Shown here one piece after another: positions 45,786-58,000 of a DNA stretch of 64,000 nt (its first letter is position 1; every line of letters begins with the position of its first letter). The position numbers and the translations under genes were made by a program. The stretch is taken from NCBI RefSeq assembly GCF_008831285.2, contig NC_045145.1:3574723-3638722 (forward strand), in the 5' to 3' direction. Source of the DNA: Nymphaea colorata (Eukaryota > Streptophyta > Magnoliopsida > Nymphaeales > Nymphaeaceae). A model generated the notes under the pieces. The model made no database searches, was not told the origin of the DNA, and saw nothing but the letters and a program-made list of their open reading frames with translations.

Positions 45786-47802
45786 ATGGTAGACACTCTT
45801 AGAACTTGGTCTCAGATTAGCCACAGCATCGATGGGTTCTGTGCCCCTAAACCATCTGTCAAACAGGGAAGCGTTAACTCTGTAAAAGCTTCCAATGTGG
45901 GCTTCAGCTTCAGGGGCAGTGGTCAATTTGGCATTCAAAATGGAAGGCTGCTGAAGCAAAGACGCACTTTTTTTTTCATATTTCGTGCTTCTTGTTCGCG
46001 CAAAAGCATGACACTAGGTCGAGAAGGAACTTACAGAAATAGCCATGAAGTGAAACCCGTGCGATTTGCCGAGTGTGAGCTTGCTTTTGAAGAAGCAAAA
46101 CACGAAGAATCCAATTTGAGTAGGGAAGGCACAGAGGAGCTACCACTGTTAAGTAATGATCCAAATCATGGCATAAAGGATTACTATCGTGAGGTCGTCC
46201 ACGGTAGTACCTTTGGTGTTGAGAAGGCGTACAGTGGGAGAAATTTTCACTTTCTAGAGGAAAGGGATGAGGGAATATTATCAGAGAGGATATTGAGTCT
46301 CAGTCGGTCAAACAAGTTAAGAAGCTTATTGGAATTATATGCGTCCATGGAGAAATCTGGCCTTCAGCCTAATTTACATGCATGCAATTCTCTCGTTTCT
46401 TGTCTAGTGAGGAACGGATTGCTTGATGACGCATTAAGAGTTTTTGAGAGGATGAAAAAGGAGGAAATGGCAAGTGGACATACTTATAGCTTGATCCTCA
46501 AAGCGATTGCAAATGAAAGGGGATGCATCTCGGCTTTGGAAATGTTCGAAGAACTAGAAAGGGAAGAGAAGCTGAGCCACAGCTGTGACATAATTTTGTA
46601 CAACACGATGATGACTATTTGTGGGAAAATGAAGCACTGGCAAAAGGTGGAACAACTGTGGAGGAGGCTAAAGCAAGATGGTTGCAAAGAAACCAGGGTC
46701 ACATATAACTTGTTGGTCAGTGCATTTGTTCAATGTGATCAAACTGAGTTGGCTCTGGATGCTGCTTTCGAAATGGTTCAGAGTGGATGGGAACTAAAAG
46801 AGGATATTCTGAAAGGCATTATCAGTTGTTGTGCAAAAGATGGGAAATGGATGTTGGCTTTGAAGTTCTTCAATCAAATGCTAAATGCTGGTCTCAAACC
46901 GAATTCTATCACATATAACGCTGTGATCAATTGCCTTGGGAAGGCTGGGGAAGTTGATCTTGCCTTTAGAGTGTATGACCACCTGAAATCTTCTGGTCAA
47001 AAGGATGACTCATACACTTGGAATGCATTGCTTACTGCACTATACCGTGTAAAACGATATGGTGATGCTCTTCAGCTTTTTGAGAGGATAAGAAAAGATT
47101 ATGTGTCTGAGATGAGCCCCCATCTCTATAATATGGCACTGAGGTCATGCCAGAAACTTGGGCGCTGGGAGAGAGCTTTGCAACTTCTATGGCAGATGGA
47201 AAGGCTTGCGATGGCTCCATCAACCACATCATACAATTTCACTATTGGTGCTTGCGAACGTGCAAGAAAGCCAGAATTTGCTTTACAAGTATATCAACAT
47301 ATGATGCATAGAAAGTGCATGCCTGACACTTTCACATATGCCTCACTGATAAGAGCTTGCATAGCAGGATCACTATGGTCCAAAGCGGAAGAAATTCTGG
47401 ATGTAAGTTATCTGTTCTTTGATTGGACTATCTGTAGTGCTTTTGTGGTTTTCATATGACAATTGGTGGTTCCATAAGAAATTATGATGTGCTCAAGAGA
47501 CCCCTTTTGATTACATATGCATGTGATTCTGAAGTTTTTTTTTTTTGTTGCATCAAATTCCCAAGCATCTCAAGTCCTTTCTTCACTTGTTCCAGCGTGT
47601 GGGTCCGAATGCATCTCTCTACAATTTGGTCATTCAAGCTTTCTGCTCTCAAGGCAAGATCATATCAGCAAAGAGACTATATATGAAGATGCGAAGCCAT
47701 GGACTTCATCCTGATGGTAAAACAAGAGCTTTGATGCTTCAACACTTACCAGAGGATTCACTTAAACAGTTCATCAAGAAGACACCATATTCCAACTACT
47801 AA
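45786..47802 (+). CDS. Chloroplast-type pentatricopeptide repeat (PPR) protein
   Basis: Sequence-specific organellar RNA-binding protein of the P class. Exon 1 45786-47402 and exon 2 47596-47802 join in phase 0 across CTGGAT/GTAAGT and TTCCAG, giving 607 residues. The start is ATG 45786: an in-frame stop at 45741 lies upstream, and the preceding open codons begin only with TTG. The first 100 residues are Ser/Arg-rich, as in a plastid transit peptide. PPR motifs run from about residue 180 to near the end, for example ACNSLVSCLVRNGLLDDALR, ITYNAVINCLGKAGEVDLAF, NALLTALYRVKRYGDALQLF and KLYMKM-type RLYMKMRSHGLHPDGKTRA. No E or DYW extension follows. The repeat order resembles the Arabidopsis protein At3g29290 (EMB2076) as I remember it; that assignment is inference. 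The single intron near the 3' end interrupts the last repeats. Confidence 0.94.
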
Positions 47803-50797
47803 ATTTTGTCTATAGTTCCTTTGTAATGTTATTGATACAAATTAGTGAGGTATTCAAATGAAGTTTTTGTCATCTGAAGTCTGTAACGCATGTAAACACA
47901 GAGCGGAGTTCAAGCCCTGAAATCCATGTGTAAAAACTTAAAAAGACAGTAGGAGGGGATAACTCTAGCTTTCAGGGTTAGTTCAGAGAGATTGACCCGA
48001 CCTGGAATTCTTAGACATCATCCATCTAACATTATATGTGTTATAACAAAATATAAAGCATAAACTTCTTTTTTCTGGACCATTTTCTCTTTCTTCTTGA
48101 TTTTGTGTTCTTGACTTCTTCCAGCTTGTGTATTCTGAAGTTATAATCATTTAGCATATCAGTACCTTCTTTTCACTCATTATTTTTTTCGTGTGGAATA
48201 TTTTGGAAAATCTGGAAGCGACTTCATGGCTTCTGGTTGTCAATTGATGCTGGAAAATGTTGATTACCTTCTTAGTAAGAGTTTAATGTTGTAGGTTCAA
48301 TTAAAACTTAGCAGTTAGATCTCACGTCTCAAACACTTTGCTTCGAATAGCTAAAAGTAAGGGTAAGTGTGAATAACGCTAAATTGTTAGATGACCATTC
48401 ACAGCAAACATTGGCTATCTTTAGCTCCAAACCCAGCTTCAAACTGATATTCCTCGGCATTCTTCTAGGAAACTAACCATGTACATCTGATCTGTGTGCC
48501 CAAGAACCTTTGAGCCAATTCTTATAGATCATGCATTTTGGATGAACAAATTAGATGTTATAGAAATTTAAAAAGCAAAATGGCCTAGATTGTCTGGCTT
48601 ACAAAATCTAATGGATACACAGCAAAGACATTATTAGAAGTCGATTCCTAGATCATATGTGCATTATTCATTTGCAATAAACCCACCAGTACGAGTTTTA
48701 CCAGGACACTGTAGTTGCAGAGTTCTCAAGTTTTTCCTTTTGTAATCATTCTAATATCTCATTGCAATACTTCGACTTAATGTGCTCTGTGTTTATGAAT
48801 GACTAATAGCTCCAGACTCCTGCAAGCTGTAGAAGATAAACAAAGCCACTAGACAACATAATTCTAAGGGGCATGACATCAGAATTCACAAACTGCCTTC
48901 TCAATATGGTGACCAAACAGCTCCGAACATATACATGGAAATAGTAGCTCATTCTGCAAAATCCGCTCAAGTTATGCAGCTACTGCCCACTAGCCTTTCA
49001 AGAGAAATAGCTTACAAATATTTAAGGCATCCTATCCTGAAACAGCTGTTAATGAATCATTTCCCTCTTACGTCTGCAATACTAAGAAGTTAAAGCTGAA
49101 CCTGACATTTATATTTAGGAACTAAGTGCTACTCTCTTCATTCGTAACTGCTTCTGGTTTTTATTGCTGGTAAATTTTCAACGTTGAAGGCTTTTATAGC
49201 TTTTGCACTATGAACAACTGAAGTCATATAGAAGTTCTAGTCGCCGCTTTTCCATTTCCGATTTTCACTTGCATGACTAAAGGTTTCTTAATCCAAAAGA
49301 GAGTTGCTGTTGAGAAGATGCAGCTCCATCAGGAAAGCAGAAAGTAACCATAAACAATGCCTTCACTCATGACATCATAAAGTTAATTATGCAGTTCCTA
49401 AGGTTGGAAGCATGAGCATTTATATTTTACAGAAATGTATTTCTTGTCGACATTTATCTTGTGAGATCATTTTTGTATTATGCAAGGTTATCAAACCTTG
49501 TCTAAACAAATAAGTCAAGTGTAAGATATTCCTTGAAACTTCATGTATCATTTTAAGATGATCAAATTGATCATATTCTGTTGATAATTGTTCTGTAGAA
49601 TTCCACTTAATCTTGTTCTTACTCTGTGCTATAGTGTTTCATCTAGATTTCTGGCGTCCGGTGAAACTGCACCATATCAGATACCGGACTTCCACAGGCA
49701 AATGGGGTTGCACAGGAGCCAACTGCAGCCTTAGTATCGATATTTGCAGTTCAACTCATGTCACTGCTATTCCCTTGTACAACCTTCAAACTAATACGCC
49801 CTTGGGCCAAGGGTCTAGCCTGGGAGTTATACTATCCTGAGGATCAATATACGATTTATCTGTTAACAAGCTCTGAATCTTTTTGTGGTTAAATAACAAG
49901 TATTAAACTCCATTTGGACGAAAATGGTTGCAGTAGGAAATTCATTCTAGTTCATCAAATCTGAAGAATTGAGGATGATATATCTGATTTCCTGGGTTCT
50001 TTCTGTTTATGATACGGAATTGTGAAAGCTGTTTTTGGGTGGTGGCAGTAGCTAGAGTGGTATGTGGATTCTCTTTCAGCTTTCTGGTGTTTGGCAGTTT
50101 CAGAGAAGGGGAAGTACGACCTATGAGCTAAGAGTGCACTTACTGTCTTCAGTTCCACCTTCATGCTACCAAGGAGGAGTCATCTTTGACTGCAGAGATC
50201 TTCTAAGCCACTGAGGCCATCACCTAAAACCATTGCAAACCAACTCTCTCTTTTTCTCTCCAACACGTTCAGAGGAAGGAGAGAGAGCCTCCAGTTTAGC
50301 TATGCTGTGGAGTACGGTAATAGCATGGCCCAAAATTGACTCGAACGCATGGTCTGTCAGACGTGAACTCAGCTTCATAGTTTATTCCAGTTTCCACCAG
50401 AATGACGTACGATTGAAACAGAAGGTAGCGATGAACCTGGATGCATAACGCTACGAACATGTTTCAAATGCTTAAATATGATATCCGCCGTGTCCAATAG
50501 GCGCACTCCGTCCCGGGAAAGAAGAAACTGGAAAGCATGGATTGAAATGGTTGTTTAAACGATATGTCCAGGGATTCCTTAATCTGATGCGGCATTCGAG
50601 GAGACATCTTGAATGAGTTAGGGAGGATTCCACCCTTGGTATTGATTGTTTTATCGATGGAAAATTTTGGACCTCCGGTTTCCTAATGTTGGAGAATCGA
50701 GCAATGGGCGGTGGTTAGCTTCTTCAACAGAAAAGTTTATCCTTGTTCAGCAGCTTCTTCTTAATCTTAATGTGGAGGAACCCTTGGAAAACAGATC
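47803..50797. other. Intergenic, no gene seen
   Basis: About 3 kb between the convergent PPR and ClpB genes. It must contain the PPR 3' untranslated region. No further coding chain, RNA gene or transposon end was recognised. Confidence 0.5.
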
Positions 50798-51130
50798 TGT
50801 TAAAAGAAAGAAATAATGAAGAGACTCTTAGAAAGAATCAATTCTCTTTCATTGAAAGTGAATGGCTTGATAGATGAAAAGTCTGTCTCTTATAAATTAT
50901 TAAAGGCTTGACAGATGAAAAGCCGTATCTCTTATGAATTAGTAATGGTTTAAGAGATGAAAAGACATGTTTCTTGACTACCTAATGGAACCCCTTGTAT
51001 CTCCTCTAAAAGAGTTTCTATACCAAAAGAATGCAAGTCAGAAATGATAGAGTAGTTGTAAACCTATTTACTGAGCCACTTTAAAAATTCATGTCTTTTT
51101 CTAATTATTTCTTCATTTTGATTTCTAACA
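50798..51130. mobile_element. Probable solo LTR (Copia-like)
   Basis: 333 bp beginning TGTTA and ending TAACA, the canonical TG...CA inverted ends. The flanks AGATC and AAATC differ at one of five bases, as an old 5-bp target duplication would. A TATA-like CTTATAAATTATT sits in the interior. No tRNA-binding site or internal retroelement sequence follows, so it is best read as a recombined solo LTR. Confidence 0.6.
50861..50985. repeat. Three tandem units of about 41 bp inside the LTR
   Basis: Units at 50861, 50902 and 50944 each carry A-TGG-TT-A-AGATGAAAAG followed by a CTCTTAT-AATTA phrase. They are imperfect and probably a subrepeat of the LTR promoter region. Confidence 0.75.
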
Positions 51131-52044
51131 AAATCAGCACCAGGACCCGAAACTTTTGTTTTGTACTTATCTTTTGGGTGACACGCCTTGTTCAATTGCA
51201 TCCTCTTCATTCAATTTTGTTGGAAATTGTATAGGAGTCTGAGGTGGAATATGGCTGGAAATCTCATTAGCGTCCTTGATTAACTTAATGAAATAGCAAG
51301 GCTTTCCCTTTTAAGTTATAGATCTTTGTGATTGGAATCTCTTGTGTCCAAGCCCAATCAAAGTGAAACCTTCTGCTTCCATGTCATGAGCATCAATCTA
51401 GACCAATCTAAAAAGAAAAAGTAACCCAATGGAGATGACAAATGCACACTTTCCATAAATATCGTAAAGCTGACACAAATGAGTCTTGATGGTCATTCCT
51501 CAATCATTCTCATTAGTCCTGACCTTTCAAAACAGTCTTCACCTTTCAAGAAATGAGTCCTGACCTTTCCATAAGGTCACTGATTCAGGTCAGACAAATC
51601 TGACATATTTTAAGATCTTACAAATGCAGAATGATCGACTACAAGCACAATTTTTTTTCCATTTCGCCTCTCACTCCTACTCACATTATCTATATATTGA
51701 ATGTATTGAAAGAAGAAAGCTAGTATATGATCCAAGGAAAAAATTTTCTTTATGTACGCATTAACAGGAGAGCCACCGTAGCGCAGTGAAACATCTATAA
51801 ATTGAAAAGTTACTTGACTGAAGGGCAGAAGGAGGAGCTTTCGTGGTTGCCACCTGGATTGCAGTTCAAGTAAATAGGCCTCCGTTTGCAGCTTAAAATG
51901 CACCCAAACTAGACCGAATATGTACAGCCAACATTGCAAGGTGATCCATGTTTCCAGGATAACCAATAATTCCAAAACTGATTACAGGAACAGAAACTAC
52001 AGGTCCAGTGTATGGAAGTTGGAATGAGAAGTGGAAACAAACTC
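51131..52044 (-). other. Probable ClpB 3' UTR and flank
   Basis: Downstream of the ClpB stop codon. Only short open frames without domains. Nothing else recognised. Confidence 0.4.
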
Positions 52045-55000
52045 TCAGAGGCTCTTAGATAGAGCTTCCTGGTCATCTACTACAGGCAATTCTTCATCAC
52101 CTTCCAGCTTCCTGAAAACCAGCTTCTGTTGCGGCAGCTGACCATTAGAGAAGGCAGTGACTTCTGTATCAACCAACACTTTGTCCTCGTCCCTGAAATC
52201 TCCCCTCAGTATGCCCTTGGCCAACTCATTCTCAACATGCTGCTGGATCACGCGCTTCACAGGCCTTGCCCCATAGTTGGGATCATAGCCAAGGCTCCCT
52301 AACAACTTGATGGCTGCATCAGTCACTTCTATCTTAATCTTCCTGTCAGCTAACCTCCTTTGTACACGTTCCAACTGTAGGTAGAAGTAAATGAGCAGCA
52401 ATAATTGTTCAGTGACTTTGCTAATCTTGTTTGCATATGCAGGTTTAACTAGAAAGCATAAACATCTCTAAGTGGTGCAGCAAAGGAAACTACAAAGCAG
52501 AAGATGGAAGGAAGAAAATAGACTCGACGATTACTTGTCTAATGTTGCAGGTATATCTGACCTGTTCGCATGAAAAATATTGTCCAAGGTGACAACTATA
52601 ATAATGTATGCAACTGAATAAAACTACGTGGGACATTAAGGCAGGATCTGACACAACTGACAAAACTTCAAAGCCTCTCAACCACCAGACTGTTGGAATT
52701 GACTGAGCCAGAGCCAATTCAATTTCATGAGCCCCAGACATTCCAGCTAAGTTGTGGTGCTTCAGATAAAAGCTGGTACTTCAGCTGATTCTAGTTTCTC
52801 ATGATTTATCATCAGTCAGCTGTCTTAAAACCAAATCATTATTTCAAGAACTCCACTTAATTTCTCAGGAGCATTTGAGATGTGTCCTAGACTCCTAGTG
52901 CAAGACAACCCTGTCAAGAGGCATTTCATTGTTTCTATCATCCTTCTCAACTAATAATGAGAAGACTTACAAAAGAAAGATGTGTCACTAAAAGTATCTC
53001 CACATCTTTGGACACTCTCTTTAACTTTTATATTTCTCTATAGCCAATCGTACTCCCAAGTCCTAAAGACTACCATCAAGTGGAATACTGGACTGTCAGA
53101 ATATAGAACCTCAAAAGAGAAAAGAAGAAGACCAGGACATAATGAAAAGGATGAAGATACCTGAAGTCGCACAATACTGTTGATTTGTTCACGGTCCAGT
53201 GGACTAAAAACAATATACTCATCAACCCGATTCATGAACTCTGGACGGAAAATGGACCTTGCTGCCTCCATTACTCTTTTCTTGATGATCTCATAAGCAG
53301 AATTTCCAGAGGTAATCTCCTCATCAGCGTTCAGAATATACTGGGAGCCCACATTTGATGTCATGATTATAACAGTGTTGGTAAAGCTTATAGTACGACC
53401 TTGGGAATCTGTCACTCTGCCATCATCGAGGATTTGAAGGAAGATATTGAAAACATCAGCATGGGCCTTTTCGATCTCATCAAAAAGGATAACAGCATAT
53501 GGTCGCCTTCGAACAGTTTCTGTTAGCTGCCCACCTTCTTCATAACCAACATAACCTGGAGGAGCACCTATAAGTCTGGAGACGGCATGTTTCTCCATAT
53601 ACTCACTCATGTCTATTCTCACCAGAGCTTCCTCTGTATTAAATAAAAAGGAAGCCAGTGCTTTTGCCAATTCTGTTTTGCCAACGCCGGTAGGGCCCAT
53701 GAACATGAAACTCGCTATGGGTCGGTGAGGATCTGAAAGACCAGCCCGGGACCTCTGTATGGCCTCTGCAACTGACCTTACTGCTGGATCTTGTCCAACC
53801 ACACGCTTGTGCAACTCCTCTTCCAGGTGTAAGAGCTTCTCCCTCTCAGATTGTTGCAGTTTTGAAACCGGAATGCCAGTCCACTTGCTCACTATTTCAG
53901 CAATGTCACTGCCAGTAACCTCTTCCCTCAGCATAGATTTACCAGACCTTTGATATTCAACCAATTCCTTTTCAGCACTTTCTAGTTGACGTTGAAGTGA
54001 CATAAGACTCCCATACTTGAGTTCTGCTGCACGATTGAGGTCATAATCACGCTCTGCCTGTTGTATCTCCAGATTTACCCTGTCAATCTACACCCAACCA
54101 TGCAATACAATAAATAGCTTATACAGCTATGCAATAAATAAATAGTTTATACAGTTGATCAGAAGAAATCAGAAAGTAACTAGACAAGTGTGCAGTATTT
54201 AAAGTGTTGAACTGGAGCAACGAACTAACTTGAATGTTTCTCACAGTATTCAACTAGTTATAGCTTTTACATTTTATCATGAGTTTTATTGAAAACACTA
54301 ACATGTTCCAAATATTCATGCTAAGCAACTTTTTACGTTTAGCATGTTCTTTAAGCACTTTTTATGCTATCATTGACTTCCATAGTTCTTTAGAATTTTC
54401 AATATTTTTCCAAAAGACAGATACTTATATTTTTTTCATTGTTCCATGTTTTTGAAAGCATTTTTTCATAGTGTCAAAATAGCTATTTTTTCCCACAAAT
54501 TTTACTTATAGCAATCATTTTAGAGGTTTGCTGAGTATATTGATACACATGCTTCATACTGTCAAAGCCATAAAAAGTGCAGTTGCAGATACATGCCAAG
54601 AACATCTTACATCTATGAAGAGGAGGAATAGGATGATCATAGGCTACAAATTCCTTTCCCAACTTTCCTTCAGGATTGTATTCTTTGTTATGAAAGGAAA
54701 CAATATGCTGGTACTATGCTGAACAAAGTTTCAAATAAAAATGCATGTCAATGATGTTACTTTTCATCTAAGTCACAATGGTACGTGGGGGAGGCCCACG
54801 TACCCATACCGGCGTACCGGCATACCAGCACAGCAAAACCAGTACGCTTGGTATGTTTGGATCAGTTTCAGGCCGGAACCGATCCAAACCACAAAAAAAA
54901 AACATTGTCTTAGACTATTTATATTTTTTTATGAGATTATAAGTAGGAAGTAGGAACTCTATTTATATTTTTTTTATGAGCTTATAAGTAGGAACTATGA

Positions 55001-58000
55001 AAGAAACATTGCCTTAATAATGTGATGATATCAATTTTGTTTCTTGGAATTAAAAATATATAATTATCGCCGTACCGCCGTACCAAGATTGGCCAAAACG
55101 CCGTACCCGTACCCGTACCCGCTTCCCCGTACCCATACCCGTACTTATGTGACAGTTTTTCATATATGAACAGCCACAACCATGGTAAGGTCTAAAATAG
55201 ATATTAATGAATAACTTAATATAATCAATTCTAGATGTTCATTTATAATATAGAGTACTAACGTGTGCTGTCCTAATATATAAAACATTAATGTTTTCTG
55301 TCATCGAATTTGCCGCACTATTTGAGCATTTTCAAGGATGAACTTCAAAAAAAAATATGCACAAGTACTTGAACTTAAATGGCTGCCAATGGGAAGTTTT
55401 TGCTGCTTTGACTGTTATGAGTTTATAGAAATGCCTTTGTGTTCCATGAATTGTTAATGTAAATGCATTGCACTAAATTGGTCTTGAAACACATAATTTT
55501 GTTTGATATCAACTCAAAAAAGAAAAAATGACTGAAACCAAACCAAAAGATCAGGAAAGGATCTCCAAAAGTTCTGAAAAATTAGAGAGCACTGTCCTTT
55601 TATCATGGGATATTTGTGGAAGTATAGGCACCGGGGTTCAGTTACCTAAGCACCCTAAGAGAAAATTATGAAATGGGTTCATCTACCTCTTCTTTTATGG
55701 ACTGTATTCGAGTCATAACAGTCTTCTCATGCTCCCATTGTTCAGTTAATTCTGCTTGCCTCTGCTTCAATAAGGAGAGTTCTGCCTCAAGACGAATCAA
55801 CCTATCTTTGGAAGCTTTATCTGTATCATTAGTAAGTGAAAGACGCTCCATCTCCAGCTTCAAAACAGAGCGGTTTATCTCATCAAGAGCAGTTGGTTTT
55901 GAAGTGATCTCCATTTTTAGTTTTGCAGCTGCTTCATCTACCAGATCAATAGCTGTAAACCCAAATGAAGAAGGTGCAAGTATAAGAGAATCCAGGAAGA
56001 TAAGACAAAGGAGGAAAGAATATGCCTATGTAACAGCGATTACCTTTATCAGGCAGAAAGCGCCCACTTATGTAACGGTCTGAAAGAAGAGCAGCCTCCA
56101 CAAGGGCACTGTCTGAAATACGAACCCCGTGGTGTAGCTCATATCTTTCACGCAGTCCACGAAGTATAGAGATTGTGTCCTCCACTGTGGGTTGATCAAC
56201 GTATACTTGCTGGAAACGACGCTCCAAGGCTGGATCTTTCTCGATATATTTTCGATATTCATCAAGAGTAGTAGCTCCAATACATCGTAGCTCTCCACGG
56301 CCAAGCATTGGCTTCAACAAGTTTCCCGCGTCCATGGCACCATTTGTGGCACCTGAAATCATCAGAATCCACCTCTATAAGATAACCTTAGCAAATGATT
56401 ACAATCCAAGGACAAGATCTTGTTTCACAAAATAGACAAGAAAGAAGGAAAAAGTGGATTCAAGTTATTGTTCTCTTCCAAACTCTCATTCAAAAAAAAA
56501 AAAAGATCAGAATCAATCTAATTCTAAATCATGAATGATCAATTTCCTTCACATGGAGTCATGTACTGCCAGTCATATATATATGGCGAATACTATGAAT
56601 ATTCAGAAAATAGAATGCCATGCAACGAGATAGTGAAGTCTTAGCCCAACTACATGAATCATCAGAAAGCATGAAATTTGCACTCATAACCTACAGAACG
56701 ATAAAGGATGGCATAAAAACATAAAATCACATTTAAAATCTGTGACTCATGCAACATATTTTTCAACCATAAAGATTAACTCCCACCTAACCAATATAGT
56801 AACAAAAAATTGTTTGGTCAAAGAACAACTCTACTCTCAAATTGATGTGCATTCTGATTCAACTGGCAAAAAAAATCAAATAGATTTTGCTAAATGAGAA
56901 GGATGATTGGCATTACCAGCACCAACAACTGTATGGATTTCATCAATAAAAAGTATTATCTGTCCCTCTGACTCTGTCACTTCTTTTAGCACCGCTTTCA
57001 GTCTATCCTCAAATTCTCCCCGGAATTTGGCTCCAGCAATGAGTGCACCCATATCTAATGATATCAACTAAAATACAGGAGGGGTACATGTTATTTGAAC
57101 ATACTTAACTCAAGATTAAAGCATTCCATGAGTAGATGCATAACATTGTGCATGACAGAAAAAGAGGCATAGTGAACTCCAATGAATCATGGTTGTGACA
57201 GTTGCTACAGAGATAACCTTTCATTCAAGATGATGCAGCAGAATCCCATCACTTCGTAGGCCAAAAAATTTCCATAAAACAAATTTGAACAATAAAATAT
57301 AACGAATATCCATGGGAAAATGAAAAGCACTAGAAACAAATGCATGCAGGGCTTGCAAAACAATGGGAGCATATGAGTTGTCATTACTGGGGGAGCACAA
57401 TATTTGTAAGTGTACAATAAATCAATCAGGCATATTTTAAAAAACACATATATAATTACACGAAATCAGATATTCATAGTGGGAATCCACTTCTTTTTTC
57501 GCAGTTTCGTAGTTGAAATCTGTTTGAGTGGGAGAAGTGCATACTTTGCGATTCATTAAGGCTTCAGGCACGTCTCCTTGCACAATTCTCTGGGCAAGCC
57601 TGTGTAAAATATTTGACAGAAAATATATTAATTTTAATAAATTAGCTGCAATATTTTGGCTAATTATATTTGAAGCAGTGAGAGTGTTACCCTTCAGAAA
57701 TTGCAGTTTTTCCAACACCAGGTTCACCAATTAATACAGGGTTGTTCTTGGTTCTTCTTGAAAGAATCTGTATGCATCTTCTTATCTCATCATCCCTTCC
57801 TATGACAGGATCTAGCTTCCCTTCCCTTGCCATAGCCGTTAAGTCCTTTCCATATTTGTCCAAGGCTTCATATTTTCCTTCAGGATCTGCAACAAGGTCA
57901 AATAAGAACAGTTGTTAGTACCCCAATTACATTGATGGGGCACTGGATGCATTGGCAAATGTAAATCAATACAGTGATAACCCCTAACTAGTTGACTATA

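Noticed and set aside
45759-45800. Start of the PPR protein at the TTG (45771) or at ATG 45759
   Set aside because: The first is not a plant start codon. The second is in another frame with a quick stop. ATG 45786 is the first in-frame ATG after a stop.
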